Assembly: GCF_000715075.1 (NCBI RefSeq)
Contig: NC_134103.1
Coordinates: 75,021,519 to 75,085,518 of the forward strand
Source: Nicotiana tabacum
Lineage: Eukaryota > Streptophyta > Magnoliopsida > Solanales > Solanaceae
Length of the DNA stretch: 64,000 nt
Direction of reading: 5' to 3'
The position numbers and the translations under genes were made by a program. Every line of letters begins with the position of its first letter. Within the stretch, counting starts at the first letter, position 1. Below are positions 25,201 to 36,534 of this stretch, in pieces. The notes beneath the pieces were generated by a model, which worked only from the letters and a program-made list of their open reading frames with translations, was not told the DNA's origin and did no database searches.

Positions 25201-27130
25201 ACATCCCTTACAAAGGCCAAATAAGATAAACAACCCTTCCCAACCATCCGATAGGCCTTCAAATATGAAATCACTCTACTGGGAACATAGTCTGGAGAAC
25301 CTCTCCACTCAATCCTCGGCAATCCCGGCATTGCCAACATCATAGTCTTAGCGTTACAATCTACAACAGCATGACATGGAGACAACCAATCCATACCCAA
25401 GATCACGTCAAAATCAACCATGCTAAGATCAACTCTAGTATCCAGACTCCCAATGGTCACTACACACAATCGATATATACGTTCCACAATAATAGTATCG
25501 CCCACCAGCATAGAGACATGAACAGATGAATCTAAGGACTCACGGGGAATATCCAAATGATGAGCGAAGTACGATGATACATATGAATAACTGGAACCAG
25601 GGTCAAATAGTATAGAGGCCTCTCTGTGGAAAACTGAGACAATACCTGTGATCACTGCATCTGAAGCAACAGCATCTCGTCTGGCAGGAATAGCATAGAA
25701 TCGAGCCTGACCGCCGTTGATCGGCCTCCCCCTCTAGGGAGACTCCTAACTGTCTCAGCTCCACCCCGAGCTGGCTGAGCGGGTGGTGAAGTAACGGGAG
25801 CCAAATTCGTAGGCTGACTCCTCTGCTGAGTTGGACCTCCCGTAAGGCAGGGACAATACCTCTTGATATGACCCATATCTTCACACTCGAAATAACCCCT
25901 CCCTACAAATGGCGGTGGGGACTGGAGAGAGCTCCGAGCACCAGAATACCTGCTAGAAGAACCCGGTGCCGATGAGCCCTGAACTAAAGGTGCATGGGAT
26001 GAACTCTGAGCTGGTAGGTCACTGAGATATGACTGGCCCTGATGATAACTATATGAACCATGGATGGATTATGCACCATGGTGAACTAGACGACCCGTTT
26101 GAGCGTGCCTGTAAGGTCGACCCCTGTCGCGGTAAAACTGACCCCCTGAAGGAACACTGCTGAAATCACCTGATCCACGAGGCCTCTTGGCCTCCCTCTT
26201 ACCCCGCTCCTGACTGCGGACTATATCTATCTGCCGAGCAATGTCAGTAACCTCATCAAAAGTAGCACCAGATACCCTCTCCCTAGTCATAAGCAACCGC
26301 AACTGATATGTCAGGCCATCGACGAACCTCCGAATCCTCTCCCTATCAGTGGGAACTAGCCAAACTACGTGACGAGCCAACTCACAAAACCTCATCTCGT
26401 ACTGTGTCACAGACATGCCATCTTGACGAAGCCGCTTAAACTGTCTATGCAACTCTTCTCTATGAGACTGCGGCACGAACTTCTCCAAGAAGAAAACGGA
26501 GAACTCCGGCCATGTAAGTGGTGCTGCATCGATCGGCCTGCGCCTCTCATAAGCCTCCCACCATCTGAAGGCAGCCCTAGAAAACTGAAAAGTAGTGAAC
26601 GAGACCCCACTAGTCTCCAGAATACCCGTTGTTCGAAACATCCGCTCACGCATATCAAGAAAACCCTGAGCATCCTATGACTAAGCACCACTAAATGATG
26701 GAGGTCAAAGCCTCCCAAATCTCTCAAGCCTCCTCTGCTCATCGTCAGCCATAACAGGGACTACCAAGGCCTGAGCAGCTGCAGCCGGCTGGGATAGTAA
26801 TTCCCCCGGTATCTGAAGTCCCTGCACTACCTGATCCGGGATACGGGCAACAGGCGTAAGAGTACCCCCCCCCCCCCCGGCCTGAGAAGTGGCTGGTGCG
26901 GCCTGAGCCGAAACCACCTGAGCAAGGCCAGTGCAAATTGTCAATATCTGGGCCAAAGTCTCCTGAAGGCCTGGAATCATAATGGGCACAGCTGGTGCCT
27001 GTGCTGGAGCAACTTGTGGGTCTACAGGTGCTGCCCTAGTTGTACCTCTACCACTACCTCGGCCTCTTGCGGCCCTAGCTGGTGGTACTGGTGGCTGTCC
27101 ATCCTGCCCAGTAGTATGTGTCCTCACCAT
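22201..27130 (-). pseudogene. gag-pol: E2 gag-pol polyprotein (decayed)
   Basis: The layout matches E1: gag (ATG 27130-27128), zinc knuckle, protease, RT, RNase H, integrase and a chromodomain-like tail whose family stop lies in the LTR. The zinc knuckle near 25862-25903 has lost its first Cys (YFECEDMGHIKRYC). The protease FDPGS Asp is at 25602-25604. RT carries FIDD at 24600-24611. Integrase keeps the first Asp and the Glu (QSERT), but the second catalytic Asp is Tyr (SYRG near 23114). Damage includes a TGA at 26705-26707, further stops near 26672-26690, a TAA near 26067, and a 1-bp frameshift near 25716. A stop lies at 24372-24374, followed by a 1-bp frameshift near 24272, and stops at 23410-23412, 22723-22725 and 22369-22371. 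A run of 14 C at 26865-26878 encodes poly-Gly in gag. Confidence 0.93.
22206..22219 (-). other. E2 polypurine tract
   Basis: The minus strand reads TAAGACGGGGAGGA directly before the TGTAACG start of the 3' LTR. Confidence 0.88.
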
Positions 27131-27310
27131 ATGTGAGAGAATAGAATAACAGAAATATAGTTTCTGGAATAAACAAATTCGCACGACAGAATACAAGAAA
27201 GTGAAATTTTTTCTAAGGGTTCGGCAACCTCTCGAAGATAAGTACAGACGTCTTTGTACCGATCTGCAAGACTCTACTAAACCTGCTCATGACTCGTGAG
27301 ACCTATGTAA

Positions 27311-27327
27311 CCTAGGCTCTGATACCA
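27311..27327 (-). other. E2 primer-binding site (initiator tRNA-Met)
   Basis: The minus strand reads TGGTATCAGAGCCTAGG. Its first 13 bases match the complement of the plant initiator tRNA-Met 3' end. Three bases separate it from the LTR. Confidence 0.92.
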
Positions 27328-27330
27328 ACT

Positions 27331-30229
27331 TGTCACGATCCAAAAACCAACCGTCATGATGGCGCCTATCGTGTAACTAGGCAAGTCACTACTCAACTAT
27401 CTCAACACAGTAAAAGCTTGAAAAATATAGGCAGAAGCAATTAATATTTAAGAAAACCCTTTTGGAACCGAAATAAACCCGCAACACAATATAATTTATC
27501 CCAAAATCGGGGTGTCACCGAGTACATGAGCATCTATATCAGAATACAGTCTACTACAATATCTAAGGAGTAAAAATTGAAGTACAAATAAAGATAATGA
27601 ATGAGAGTCAAGGCCTGCGAATGCCATGCAGCTACCTCAATAGTCAACGAGATCCTGTCTTCTCAATCAGCAGTTGCCGTAACCAGAAGTACCTGGATCT
27701 GCACGTGCAGGGTGTAACGTGAGTACAACCAATTCAGTAAGTAACAAGACATAACTATGGACTGAAAGTAGTGAATCACTCAATCGACACAATTCAATGC
27801 AGAAATCAACAATGCAGAAATATAGACATGTTTTCAAGTTCAATAGATATCTTAAAACAGTAAAATGGATCAATCTGAATGATATGAAAAGTATAACTCC
27901 TCTACCTCTACCATGCCAATGCACGTGTTATATGTGATGCACCATGCTGACATCCTCATGTGCTCACACTCTCAAATGCTCAATCACTTGGTACTGTATA
28001 TGGCCCAAACGGCCCATAAAAGATCCATCCCGGAATCTATACATCACTGACCATCGGTCACCCAGTACCGAGTGGGTAAATTCCAGCCCTTGGAGAAGAT
28101 CCATATTCAGGTATACAATACTAAGGACAAGATCTATGTCTAGGGAAGACTCGCACTCAATAGGTACCTGCGCTCACTAGGGGTATGTGCAGACTCCAGA
28201 GGGGCTCCTTCAGCCCAAGCACTATCATAAATCAGTATAACCACTGCGGCGTGCAGCCCGATCCCATAAATGTCACTCATAATCATGCACTCAGCCTCAC
28301 TCACTCATCAATCTCTCCAGTCTTTCTCTCTCACTGGCTCAAAATATCATGATACTAGCCCAAAAACAATGATATGATGCATCAATAAATAATAACAGAG
28401 ACTGAGCTGAGATATGAAATGAATGAATATGACTGAGTACGAAATATCAATGAATCAGTAAGACAACAGCAAGAAACGACCACTATGGGTCCCAACAGTA
28501 CCAGCATAAAGCTTAAACATGATATCTAGCATGAGTGACAGTTCAATTACTTTATCACATGATGAAAACAAGCATATCAACAAGATATAACCACTATACG
28601 GTGCCATGGAGTCAACCGGGTCACAATTCTCATGGTGCACGCCCTCACGCCCGTCACTTGGCACGTGCATCACCTCAATACCAATCACATAACACATAAT
28701 TTGGGGTTTTGAACCCTCAGAACCAAGTTTGAAAGTGTTACTTACCTCAATCCGGGCTAAATTCTACTCCAAAATGCCTTTGCCTCTCAAATCCTTCTCC
28801 AAACGTGTCGAATCTAGCCACAAGCAGTACAATACAATCAATATAGGCTAAAGAATTTATTCAACAAGAAAAATACGAAATTATAGTCAAAATTCAAAAT
28901 CGGCCCAAACCCGGCCCCGGGCCCACGTATCGAAATCTGATAAAAGTCATAAAATTCGAAAGCTCATTCACTCACGAGTCTAACCATACCAAATTCATCA
29001 AAATCCGACACCAATTGGTCATTCAAATCCTCAAAACCAATTCTCCAAATTCCTAGCCTCAAATCCCCAATTTACACCTAAAAAATACACCATCTAGGTG
29101 GGAAATCAGTGAAGAAACATAATTATTGAAGAAAAATGAAGACAAGGAACTTACCTCAAGAATTTCACTTGAAAAGCCCTCCCAAAATCTCCAAAATCCG
29201 AGCTCAAAATGATGAAATGAAGCCAAAATCGCGAAGTCTCGCATTTAACGACTCTGCCCAAGCCTTCCTCACCTACGGTAACTTAGCCGCTTCTACGGTC
29301 TCGCAGGTGCACCCCTTGCCCGCTTCTGCGCCAACCGCATGTGCGAAAAAACCCACGCATCTGCACCTTTGCCCGCATCTGTGCGCCTGTGTGCGCTTCT
29401 GCACGAGTCGCTTCTACGCGCGAATGGCCGCATCTGCGGCCTCTGCCCAAGGCCTCCCTACCCGCTTCTGCGTTCCATTTTCTCGCTTCTGCGGGCACGC
29501 ATCTGCGGTCCCCAATCCGCAGATGCGATTACACCAGCAGTTGCAAACCTTCAAAAATTCTTCAACTTTGAACCTTGGTCCGTTAACCACCTGATATCAA
29601 CCCGAGCCCCCGGGACATCAATCAAACACACCAACAAGTCTTATAACATTATATGAACTTAGTCGAATCTTCAAATCACCTCCAACAACATCAAAAATAC
29701 GAATTACACATGGATTCAAGCCTAATGAACTTCAAAATTTCCAAATTCTACAAACGACACCGAAAACTACCAAATCACGTTCGATTGACCTCAAATTTTG
29801 CACCAAAGTCATAAGAGACCCCACAAACCTACTGCAACTTCCGGAATCAGAATCCGACCCCGATATCAAAAAACCAACCTCCCGGTCATACTTCCCAAAA
29901 ATTCAACTTTCACCATTTCAAGCCAAATCCCACTACGAACCTCCAAATAATTTTCCGAATACATTTCTAAGTCCAAAATCGCCATACGGAGCTACTCAAA
30001 TCATCAGAATTCGAATCTGAGGTCGTTTACACATAGATCAACATCTGGTCGACTTTTTTTTCAACTTAAGCTTTCCATTTAAGAGACTGAGTATCTCATT
30101 TCATATTGAATTCTTTCCGGACCTGAACCAACTAACCTGATAAGTCATATAACAGTTATAAAGCACAAATGGAGCATTAAATGGGCGAACGGGACTACAA
30201 CTCTCGAAATGACCGGCTGGGTCGTTACA
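27331..30229 (-). repeat. E2 5' LTR
   Basis: The plus strand runs from TGTCACGATCC to GGTCGTTACA and is collinear with 19315-22205. Donor-like words lie at 28740-28748 and 29149-29157 (complement), and the dyad cluster at about 29270-29527. Confidence 0.95.
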
Positions 30230-30234
30230 ATCCA
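30230..30234. repeat. E2 target-site duplication, right (ATCCA)
   Basis: Matches 19310-19314. Confidence 0.95.
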
Positions 30235-31181
30235 AAATTATCGCAATTGCGACAAATTGTTCACAATTGCAAGTGAACAGTAATCTCCAATGAACAGTGT
30301 TCGCAATTGCGATGAACAGTACCTCGCCACAAATCAGCAAACTCAAACTTTTCCGAAATGATTCGAAACCACCGTGAAACTCATCCGGAACCTCCCGGAC
30401 ACAAACCATATATGCGTTTCAATGATAAAACATGCTACGGACCTGCTCGCGCACTCAAAACACTGAAAAGAGGTCGTCTTGACCAGATATTGACCATGGT
30501 CAAACTCCTAAATTTCTTAACTTTACTAGTCTCTCAACCAATGATCCAAAAATACACCCAAGCCCCTCAGGACCCGTCAAATCATACCAACAAGTCCTAA
30601 AATATCATACGAACTTAGTCAAAACTTCAAATCATATCAAACAACGCTAGAACCACGAATCATACATCAATTCAAGTTTAATGAAAGTAAGAAATTCCAA
30701 CTTCTACATTCAATACCGAAACCTATCAAATCACGTCCGATTGACCTCCAATATTGCACATAAGTCATAAATGACATAACGGACCTATTCCAATTTTCAT
30801 AATCGGATTCCGACCCCAATATCAAAAAGTCAACTCCCAAGTAAAACTTTTCAAAAATTCAACTTTCACCATTTCAAGCCTAATTCCACTACATACCTCC
30901 AATTCACAATTCAGACATGCTCCTAAGTCTAAAATCACCTAACGGAGCTAACGGAATCATAAAAATTCAAATCCGGGGTCGTTTACACATAAGTCAACAT
31001 CCGGTCAACTTTTCCAACTTAAGCTTTCAATTATGAGACTAAGTGTCTCAATCCACTCCGAAATCCTTCCGTACCCGAACCAACTAATCCATTAAGTCAT
31101 AAAATAACCGTAAAATATAAATTGAGCAGTAAATACGGGAACAAGACTGAAATACTTAAAACGACCGGTCGGAACGTTACA
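30235..31181 (-). mobile_element. Solo LTR S1, right part
   Basis: This is the continuation of 16826-19314, ending GGAACGTTACA. It opens with further TTCGCAATTGCG-type dyads (30237-30313) that continue the cluster left of E2, which supports the join across E2. Confidence 0.88.
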
Positions 31182-31186
31182 GAGAG
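31182..31186. repeat. S1 target-site duplication, right (GAGAG)
   Basis: Matches 16821-16825. Confidence 0.88.
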
Positions 31187-31253
31187 AAAAAATTTGATTG
31201 ATCTATACAAGAAGTTTAGGGGTGAAATAAAGATGTATGAGCACAAAGACTAA
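31187..31253 (+). pseudogene. Exon-like segment of an unidentified host gene, 3' end
   Basis: If S1 and one GAGAG copy are disregarded, the frame open at 16767-16825 continues here without a stop to TAA at 31251-31253 (reading NLIDLYKKFRGEIKMYEHKD before the stop). The continuity across a 14-kb insertion is the main evidence that this was real coding sequence. The charged Lys/Glu-rich end is unrecognised. No other gene part is visible downstream. Confidence 0.35.
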
Positions 31254-32300
31254 GTGTTCTCTTTCCTTTTTAGTGCTTTGACTTTTAGGTTGCCACCTAA
31301 TTAGAATTCTTTCTACATGCTCTTTTGCTCCATAATTTACTCTGAGCCCAAGCTTAATTCATATAGTCTCGAAGATATTCTAGATGAGATTATAGTTGCA
31401 AGTAGACTTAAATGATGACCTTTCTTATTCAAATTATTTGTTCTTGACATTGCCAATCATAAAAAATATTTTATGGAGATCCATACACTTTTAGACTTTA
31501 GGACCAATTAAAAAATTACAGTTCCTTTATAATGCCATTACAATTGCAAGTGGGAGGGATACATATGTCTTTTTATTTAATCATGTGTCCATCACCATAC
31601 TATTTAGCCATCTATTTATTGCATTTGAATTTCATAATTATTTTTGCTTTAGCAATAGTATTTGATGAGGCTCGGACAAAGTCCTTCCACCCTCATTAAG
31701 TTTGGTCTTTCTTCGTTAAAAAGTAATTTACTTTTTATAATTTAATTTTATAATATATAAATTGAAATAAGTGCACTGAAATTTCATATATTGCTACGAT
31801 TGTTTAACTATTTGTGCTTAGATTGCTCATATAAATATTAAATGGACATGATCATTTGATTTTCAACATAAAAATGTGTAAACAACTTTTATTCTTTTGA
31901 GTGATTAAAGAAAATATGAGAGAGAGAGTTCATGGTGTGTAACGTCCATGTATCCCCTATTTATAATTGCGACAATTCGTTCTTGAAAGTATACATATAG
32001 TGATATCAATTCGGATTTAATAGTAACGTCTAATTTGCCAACTATGGATGATTTATATTAGACCAAAACATCATTTCCTCCAATAAATAATTTTTTCTTA
32101 ATATAATGCTATAAGATATTATTAAAGAGGGAATATTAGAAAAATAAATAGGAAAAAAGAAAAAAAAATTAAAAAATGTGAAGAAAAGAGGAATGACCAA
32201 GTTTCATATTTATCGTTTCCTTTTTCTTTCTATTATTTCACATATCTTCTTTTTAAATATTGAGAAACTTTCGAAAATTTTAGTAACTTAAACTCAAATA
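31254..32300. other. AT-rich DNA without recognisable features
   Basis: This would be the 3' flank of the exon-like segment. There is no coherent long frame, terminal repeat or repeat family that I can name. Several AATAAA-like words occur, but none is convincing as a polyadenylation signal. Confidence 0.5.
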
Positions 32301-32471
32301 TCTATATATATTTATAATTGAGGGACATTGGCAAGTGACGTGGCATATCTCATTGGCCACGATTTGCTTTTATCTTTTATCTCCTTTTTCCTACATTTCT
32401 TTTCCCTCTTTACTTTTTTATTTTTGAATAGTTGCCTCATTAATATTTAAATAACTATACCTTAACAGTTT
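32301..32471 (+). mobile_element. Helitron B, 5' terminal fragment
   Basis: It starts TCTATATATATTTATAATTG after a host A. A GGACATTGGCAAGTGACGTGG stretch follows, resembling the subterminal part of Helitron A (GGGAATTGGCCAGCTAATGTGG at about the same distance). E3 interrupts it after 171 bp. Sequence after E3 (60177 on) should be its continuation. No hairpin plus CTAG end was found before 62429, so the 3' end is either lost or to the right of E5. Confidence 0.6.
32467..32471. repeat. E3 target-site duplication, left (AGTTT)
   Basis: AGTTT precedes TGTTTAC and is matched at 60172-60176. Confidence 0.9.
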
Positions 32472-33130
32472 TGTTTACTCTCAAAATCAGATAATAATTA
32501 AATTTGTAAGTGGTTTTAAGGATACGTGGATTAATTCGATACAAACGATAAATTGCGTTAGATTAAACAAATAAAGATATAGTAAATTCAAACCACGTGA
32601 GGAGGATAATTTCAGCCTTAATGAAATATCCACCCTCGATCCGGACTCACAATGGCCAACACTGATGAACGAGACATAAGAGTTATGAATGACCGTGAAA
32701 ATAATAGTATATTGCTTTCGGATGCGTGTTACAACGTGTTCAATGAATAATCAGACCCCCTCCCTTTATATAGTAGGGAAATCCTACTCTAGGTACAATT
32801 CTATAAAAGGTAAAAATTCTCTCGTTTGACTAATTACTGGATTCCCGTCGGTACGTGACGATATCTGCGCCGTGATACCCGGATGGTCACAGATATTACG
32901 GCCTTTCGTTAATCATGTTCGATTTCCCAATAATGCTCTTCGAAATCTTTTGGGATTTGGACCAATCCTGGGGTCATAGCCTCGATGTACTCGAGGGCGG
33001 GCATCGTGCCCCCGGTACCTGACTCGATGAGTCTCTTACCTTGATTCTGGTTCCTTGTCATCGTGTTCCTTACTCGATTTATTTTATCGAGAACCAGGCC
33101 GACTTATGGGTCCGGTTTCACCCGTATACA
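32472..33130 (-). repeat. E3 3' LTR
   Basis: The plus strand runs from TGTTTACTC to CCGTATACA. A TATA box (minus CTATATAAAG) lies at 32764-32773. Confidence 0.93.
32764..32773 (-). promoter_or_regulatory. TATA box in E3 3' LTR
   Basis: The minus strand reads CTATATAAAG, followed by GGGAGGGGG. The same word sits at the same place in the other E3 LTR, and a similar word in the E5 LTR. Confidence 0.7.
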
Positions 33131-33145
33131 GATAGTCCCCTTGTT
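33131..33145 (-). other. E3 polypurine tract (weak)
   Basis: The minus strand reads AACAAGGGGACTATC against the LTR start TGTATACGG. It is purine-rich but interrupted. Confidence 0.6.
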
Positions 33146-33562
33146 TCTCGGAGAGCTAGTTTTACGGAAATGACGAGGAATGACATGAGTTCTTCGATCT
33201 CTTCTTCAACATGCTGCGACACAAAACGACAAAGAAACCGAAGCGACCCGTCACTCGCATCACAATGACCCCTAACGCGTGTCAGTTGTCGGCAGGTCGC
33301 GCTTGAATGTGAAATGGCACCAGGCCTCTATAAATACCCCTTCCTTCGTTCATTATTTACTTTGGACCAAGCTTCTACCTTCGATCCTTTAAGATATTAC
33401 AGTCTTCTTTCATCCCTCAATATTCTTACCTTCGTTCTTCAAGTTACAACCTTTCTTTTACCCCTTACTTAAGCCAGTGTGCTTGTTTTTATTAGCAAAT
33501 TCTCATCCCTCATCTCTTCATTCTCCTTCATAGTTTAAAACCCTTTTAACCAGATAAAAGTA

Positions 33563-34440
33563 ATGGCAAAGACATCCAAAACCGTTCCCCAGAAAGATGC
33601 TCCTTCTTTTTCGCGGCCGGCCACTGAGGTTGAGGAGATCGCCCCTGATGTGGTCGTCCTCGAGAAGTCCGTTTCGGTCGCGGCCACTGATGAACCGGCA
33701 ACTGAGCCCCTCTTGAAAATGTTCGTCCCCGGGGGGTTTTCGGTCAATGATGACTTTAAGGTTAAAAATTCCTCTTCGATTCAAGGACGATGCGAGGCGG
33801 TGTCACGGTACATCTGCTCTATTACCGAGGTCGTTCTTCCTGTAGTTTGAAAGGACTGTAGCGGGGCGGATAAGGATGTAGTGATTCCTGGGCCTGATGA
33901 TGATATCACCATACATGTTGAGGGTTATCTAAGTGTTTACACTTATCCATTTACATTAGGCCTGGTGGACCCGATCATCTTAGACTTCTGCAGGAGATAC
34001 GACGTATGCCTCTGCCAAATTCACCCATCACTGTGGAGGATCGCGATTCTCCTCCGGTTCTTCGCAAACAAAATCGATTTTTGCATATTCATCATCAACC
34101 ATCTGCTTCTCTTATACAGTCCCCGAATCTTGGACTGATAAAGCTTGTACGTCGGGCCAGTAAAGCCCCATTTATGAGTATCGACGAGGACCAGGATCGG
34201 GGTTGGCAAGGACGCTTTGTCCAAGTGAGGATCGACGACCTGATACCTACCGAGTGAAGGTCGCTCCCCGAGAAGTGGAACGTATCACGTAAGTATAACT
34301 CCTTTTAAACATCAATTTCATGTTTTATCTTCCCTTTTCTCATAGGTGTTTATTGTGGTGCAACCCTCGCTCGAGTTCCAAACGTCATTCCTCGGCTCAA
34401 GGAGTGGATCGGAGGCATTTGTTCGTAGATGCCTTATTCC
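33563..34440 (+). pseudogene. Antisense frame of E3, first part
   Basis: The plus-strand frame opens MAKTSKTVPQK at 33563. It contains an acidic stretch and then a conserved block (YLSVYTYPFTLGLVDPIILD, later QIHPSLWRI and LYSPRI). Tat elements are known to carry an antisense frame between integrase and the 3' LTR, and this sits exactly there; its function is unknown. A TGA at 33848-33850 and a frameshift near 34130 break it. A further in-frame TGA lies near 34255. A GTAAGT donor at 34289 and a CATAG acceptor at 34344 suggest a 57-bp intron, short for a plant. The reading GVYCGATLARVPNVI follows until solo LTR S3 cuts in at 34446. Confidence 0.75.
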
Positions 34441-34445
34441 GAGCA
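34441..34445. repeat. S3 target-site duplication, left (GAGCA)
   Basis: GAGCA faces GAGTA at 36530-36534, with one mismatch. Confidence 0.65.
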
Positions 34446-34560
34446 TGTTACGCCCCGCAGTATTACGATGATGTTACGCTTCGCAGTATTATATTACGAT
34501 GATGTTACGCTCCGCAGTATTATATTACGACGATGTTACACCCTGTAATATTGTACGATG
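34446..34560. repeat. Reiterated LTR terminus in S3
   Basis: TGTTACGCYYCGCAGTATTA-like units begin at 34446, 34472, 34503 and 34534 (26-31 bp steps). The terminal TGTTAC word of the LTR is thus present four times in a row. Confidence 0.8.
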
Positions 34561-35696
34561 AATTTGTCGTAAGATAAATTGACATCAGTTCAAGGACAAG
34601 ATCATTTGGAGATTATAAGTATTATGCTATTTCAATCAAGTAATAAGTAAAGTCGTGAAGGTGAGAGGGTAAACGAGTTGAAGAAAATGAGGTTGATCAA
34701 AGTTTGATATTTTGAGATAGAATACGGTCCAAGCTACAATACCCCGTATTTATGAACTAGTGCCATACAAAGTACCACATGACCATGATAGCAAGATGTA
34801 TAAAGTGTGTTAAAAGTGAGTAGTATCATAAGTAATTTGAGATAACTCTTAATTATGTAGGTAATTGGTTAATTATTGGATTTGTGGATAAGTATTTAAG
34901 TGAAAATTGTTGGATAATTATAAGGGGGTAATTATACACGTGGGGGTATGTAAGTGTGGCAACAAATTGCCAACTAATCAAGCCTAAAGGAGGTGGTGGC
35001 ACAAAATAAATCAAACATGGATGTTGCTGGACCAACTATTGTAAACAAATACATTTTTCAATTATGGAAGTTGGATGCATGAATTTATGCATCAAAAGGA
35101 CTCCAGCAACGTTAATGAATCTCCCAAATCAAAGTTAGAAGGAATATCGGCAAAGCCATTAAAGTCTCAAATTCACAAATATATGGAATGGAAAACGTGA
35201 TTTGCTTCAGCAAGAAAAGCCATCCAAAATTGTGATCAAATTCACCAAAATGGAAGTGTTCTATATCTACAAATGTAACGGATCTCCAGCCAAGAAATCT
35301 TCATACGAAATTATACTGCGTAATGTTATAGCAACGGAATTTTTGCGATTCTAAGGGATTACGGTGCAATCTTTCTCAAGAATATCATATAAATTTTTCC
35401 CTAATTCGATCCGACGTTACGTGTTCATCGCAAAAGACGTGTGTTAGAGGAATTGTCAAGAGAATCGGTCCAGGTATGTTAAGGCTATCCCTTCTTTCTT
35501 TTGGCAGATCCAAGTAATGACACGTAAATGAAATGATATGCCATAAGTGGTTCTACTCTTAGTAGTTAAGGATGTCTATATTATTCATTCATGTAAAATG
35601 ATATTCAAGCATGTCTAAGTATGTTTCTAGTTCCCTATTGAGGCGTACGATAAAGATGTTAATGTTCATAATGTAGTATTATATGCATCTTTATTT

Positions 35697-35895
35697 ACCA
35701 CCGTTCTACGGCCAGTTGGGCAGTCATACATATTCATTTACCACCGTGCTACGGCCGATTGGGCAGGCATGCATCTTTATTTACCACTAGTTGGGTAGTT
35801 ATGTATCATTATTTACCACCGGTTAGGCAGTTATGCATTTACCACCGAGCTACGGCCAGTCGGGCAGTCACCACTGATCAGTTGAGCAGTCATGC
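35697..35895. repeat. Tandem repeat in S3 (TTTACCACCG...GGGCAGTCATGC type)
   Basis: Five to six imperfect units share TTTACCACCG, CTACGGCCAGT and GGGCAGTCATGCA words, with unit lengths of about 30-45 bp. Confidence 0.75.
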
Positions 35896-36529
35896 ATCAT
35901 ACGATATGGATAATAGTCTCAAAGAGAAGCATTATATATATAAGTATAATAAGTATGCATATACGGCGGCACTTCAGAGATTCAAGTTGATTCTTATATG
36001 TCTTTAATTAATGTTGACTTTTTGTTATGTTTCAGTTCCGCCTTACATACTCGGTACATTATTCGTACTGGCGTCCTTTTGTTGGGAATGTTGCATTCAT
36101 GCCTGAAGGTATAGATAATCAATTTGACGAGCCCCTTAGTAGACGATATTGGCATTCAGCGAAGGATCGGTAAGACTCTACCTCATTCGGAGTGCAGCCG
36201 AGTTTATGAGTCATCGTGTCAGAGTTTTGCTAGACTTATGGGCCGGCCGGTACCCTGTCCCATTTGATGTCGAATAATCTTAGAGGCTTTGTAGACAAAG
36301 GTTCATTTTGTACAGTATGTCAGAGGCCTTGACGGCCCATATGTATTCATGTTTTAAGAATGATGGTTCATTGATACAACGCTTTCCCACTTATATAGTT
36401 ATACATTACAAGTTATGGCCATGTTGGCCATGATAGTTAGAAAAATAAAAAAAAATGAGTTACAGAGTGGTTCGCTCGGGCTAGTACGGAACCGGGTGCT
36501 AGCCACGCTTCCCAGGTTGGGGCATGACA

Positions 36530-36534
36530 GAGTA
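36530..36534. repeat. S3 target-site duplication, right (GAGTA)
   Basis: One mismatch to 34441-34445. Confidence 0.65.

Larger units (their letters stand above)
19315..30229 (-). mobile_element. E2: full-length Ty3 chromovirus-like LTR retrotransposon (Tekay/Del type)
   Basis: This 10.9-kb minus-strand element has 2.89-2.90-kb LTRs (19315-22205 and 27331-30229), a PPT at 22206-22219 and an initiator tRNA-Met PBS at 27311-27327. ATCCA flanks both ends. Its gag-pol is collinear with that of E1 and clearly homologous, but independent stops and frameshifts show separate decay. It lies inside solo LTR S1, so it is younger than S1. Confidence 0.96.
34446..36529 (+). mobile_element. Solo LTR S3
   Basis: The 2084-bp LTR runs from TGTTACGCCCC to GGGGCATGACA and is unlike the other LTR groups in the window. 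It lies within the antisense frame of E3, which resumes at 36535 with the reading YSWRELSKGCWEVR. GAGCA/GAGTA flank it with one mismatch. No PBS, PPT or coding sequence is visible inside. It is taken as a solo LTR in plus orientation. Confidence 0.75.

Noticed and set aside
16826..31181. S1 and E2 read as one element with four LTR-like ends
   Set aside because: Two separate perfect TSD pairs (GAGAG and ATCCA) show one inserted within the other.
34289..34345. 57-bp intron in the antisense frame as certain
   Set aside because: It has good GTAAGT and CATAG borders but is short for a plant intron. Kept only as a suggestion.
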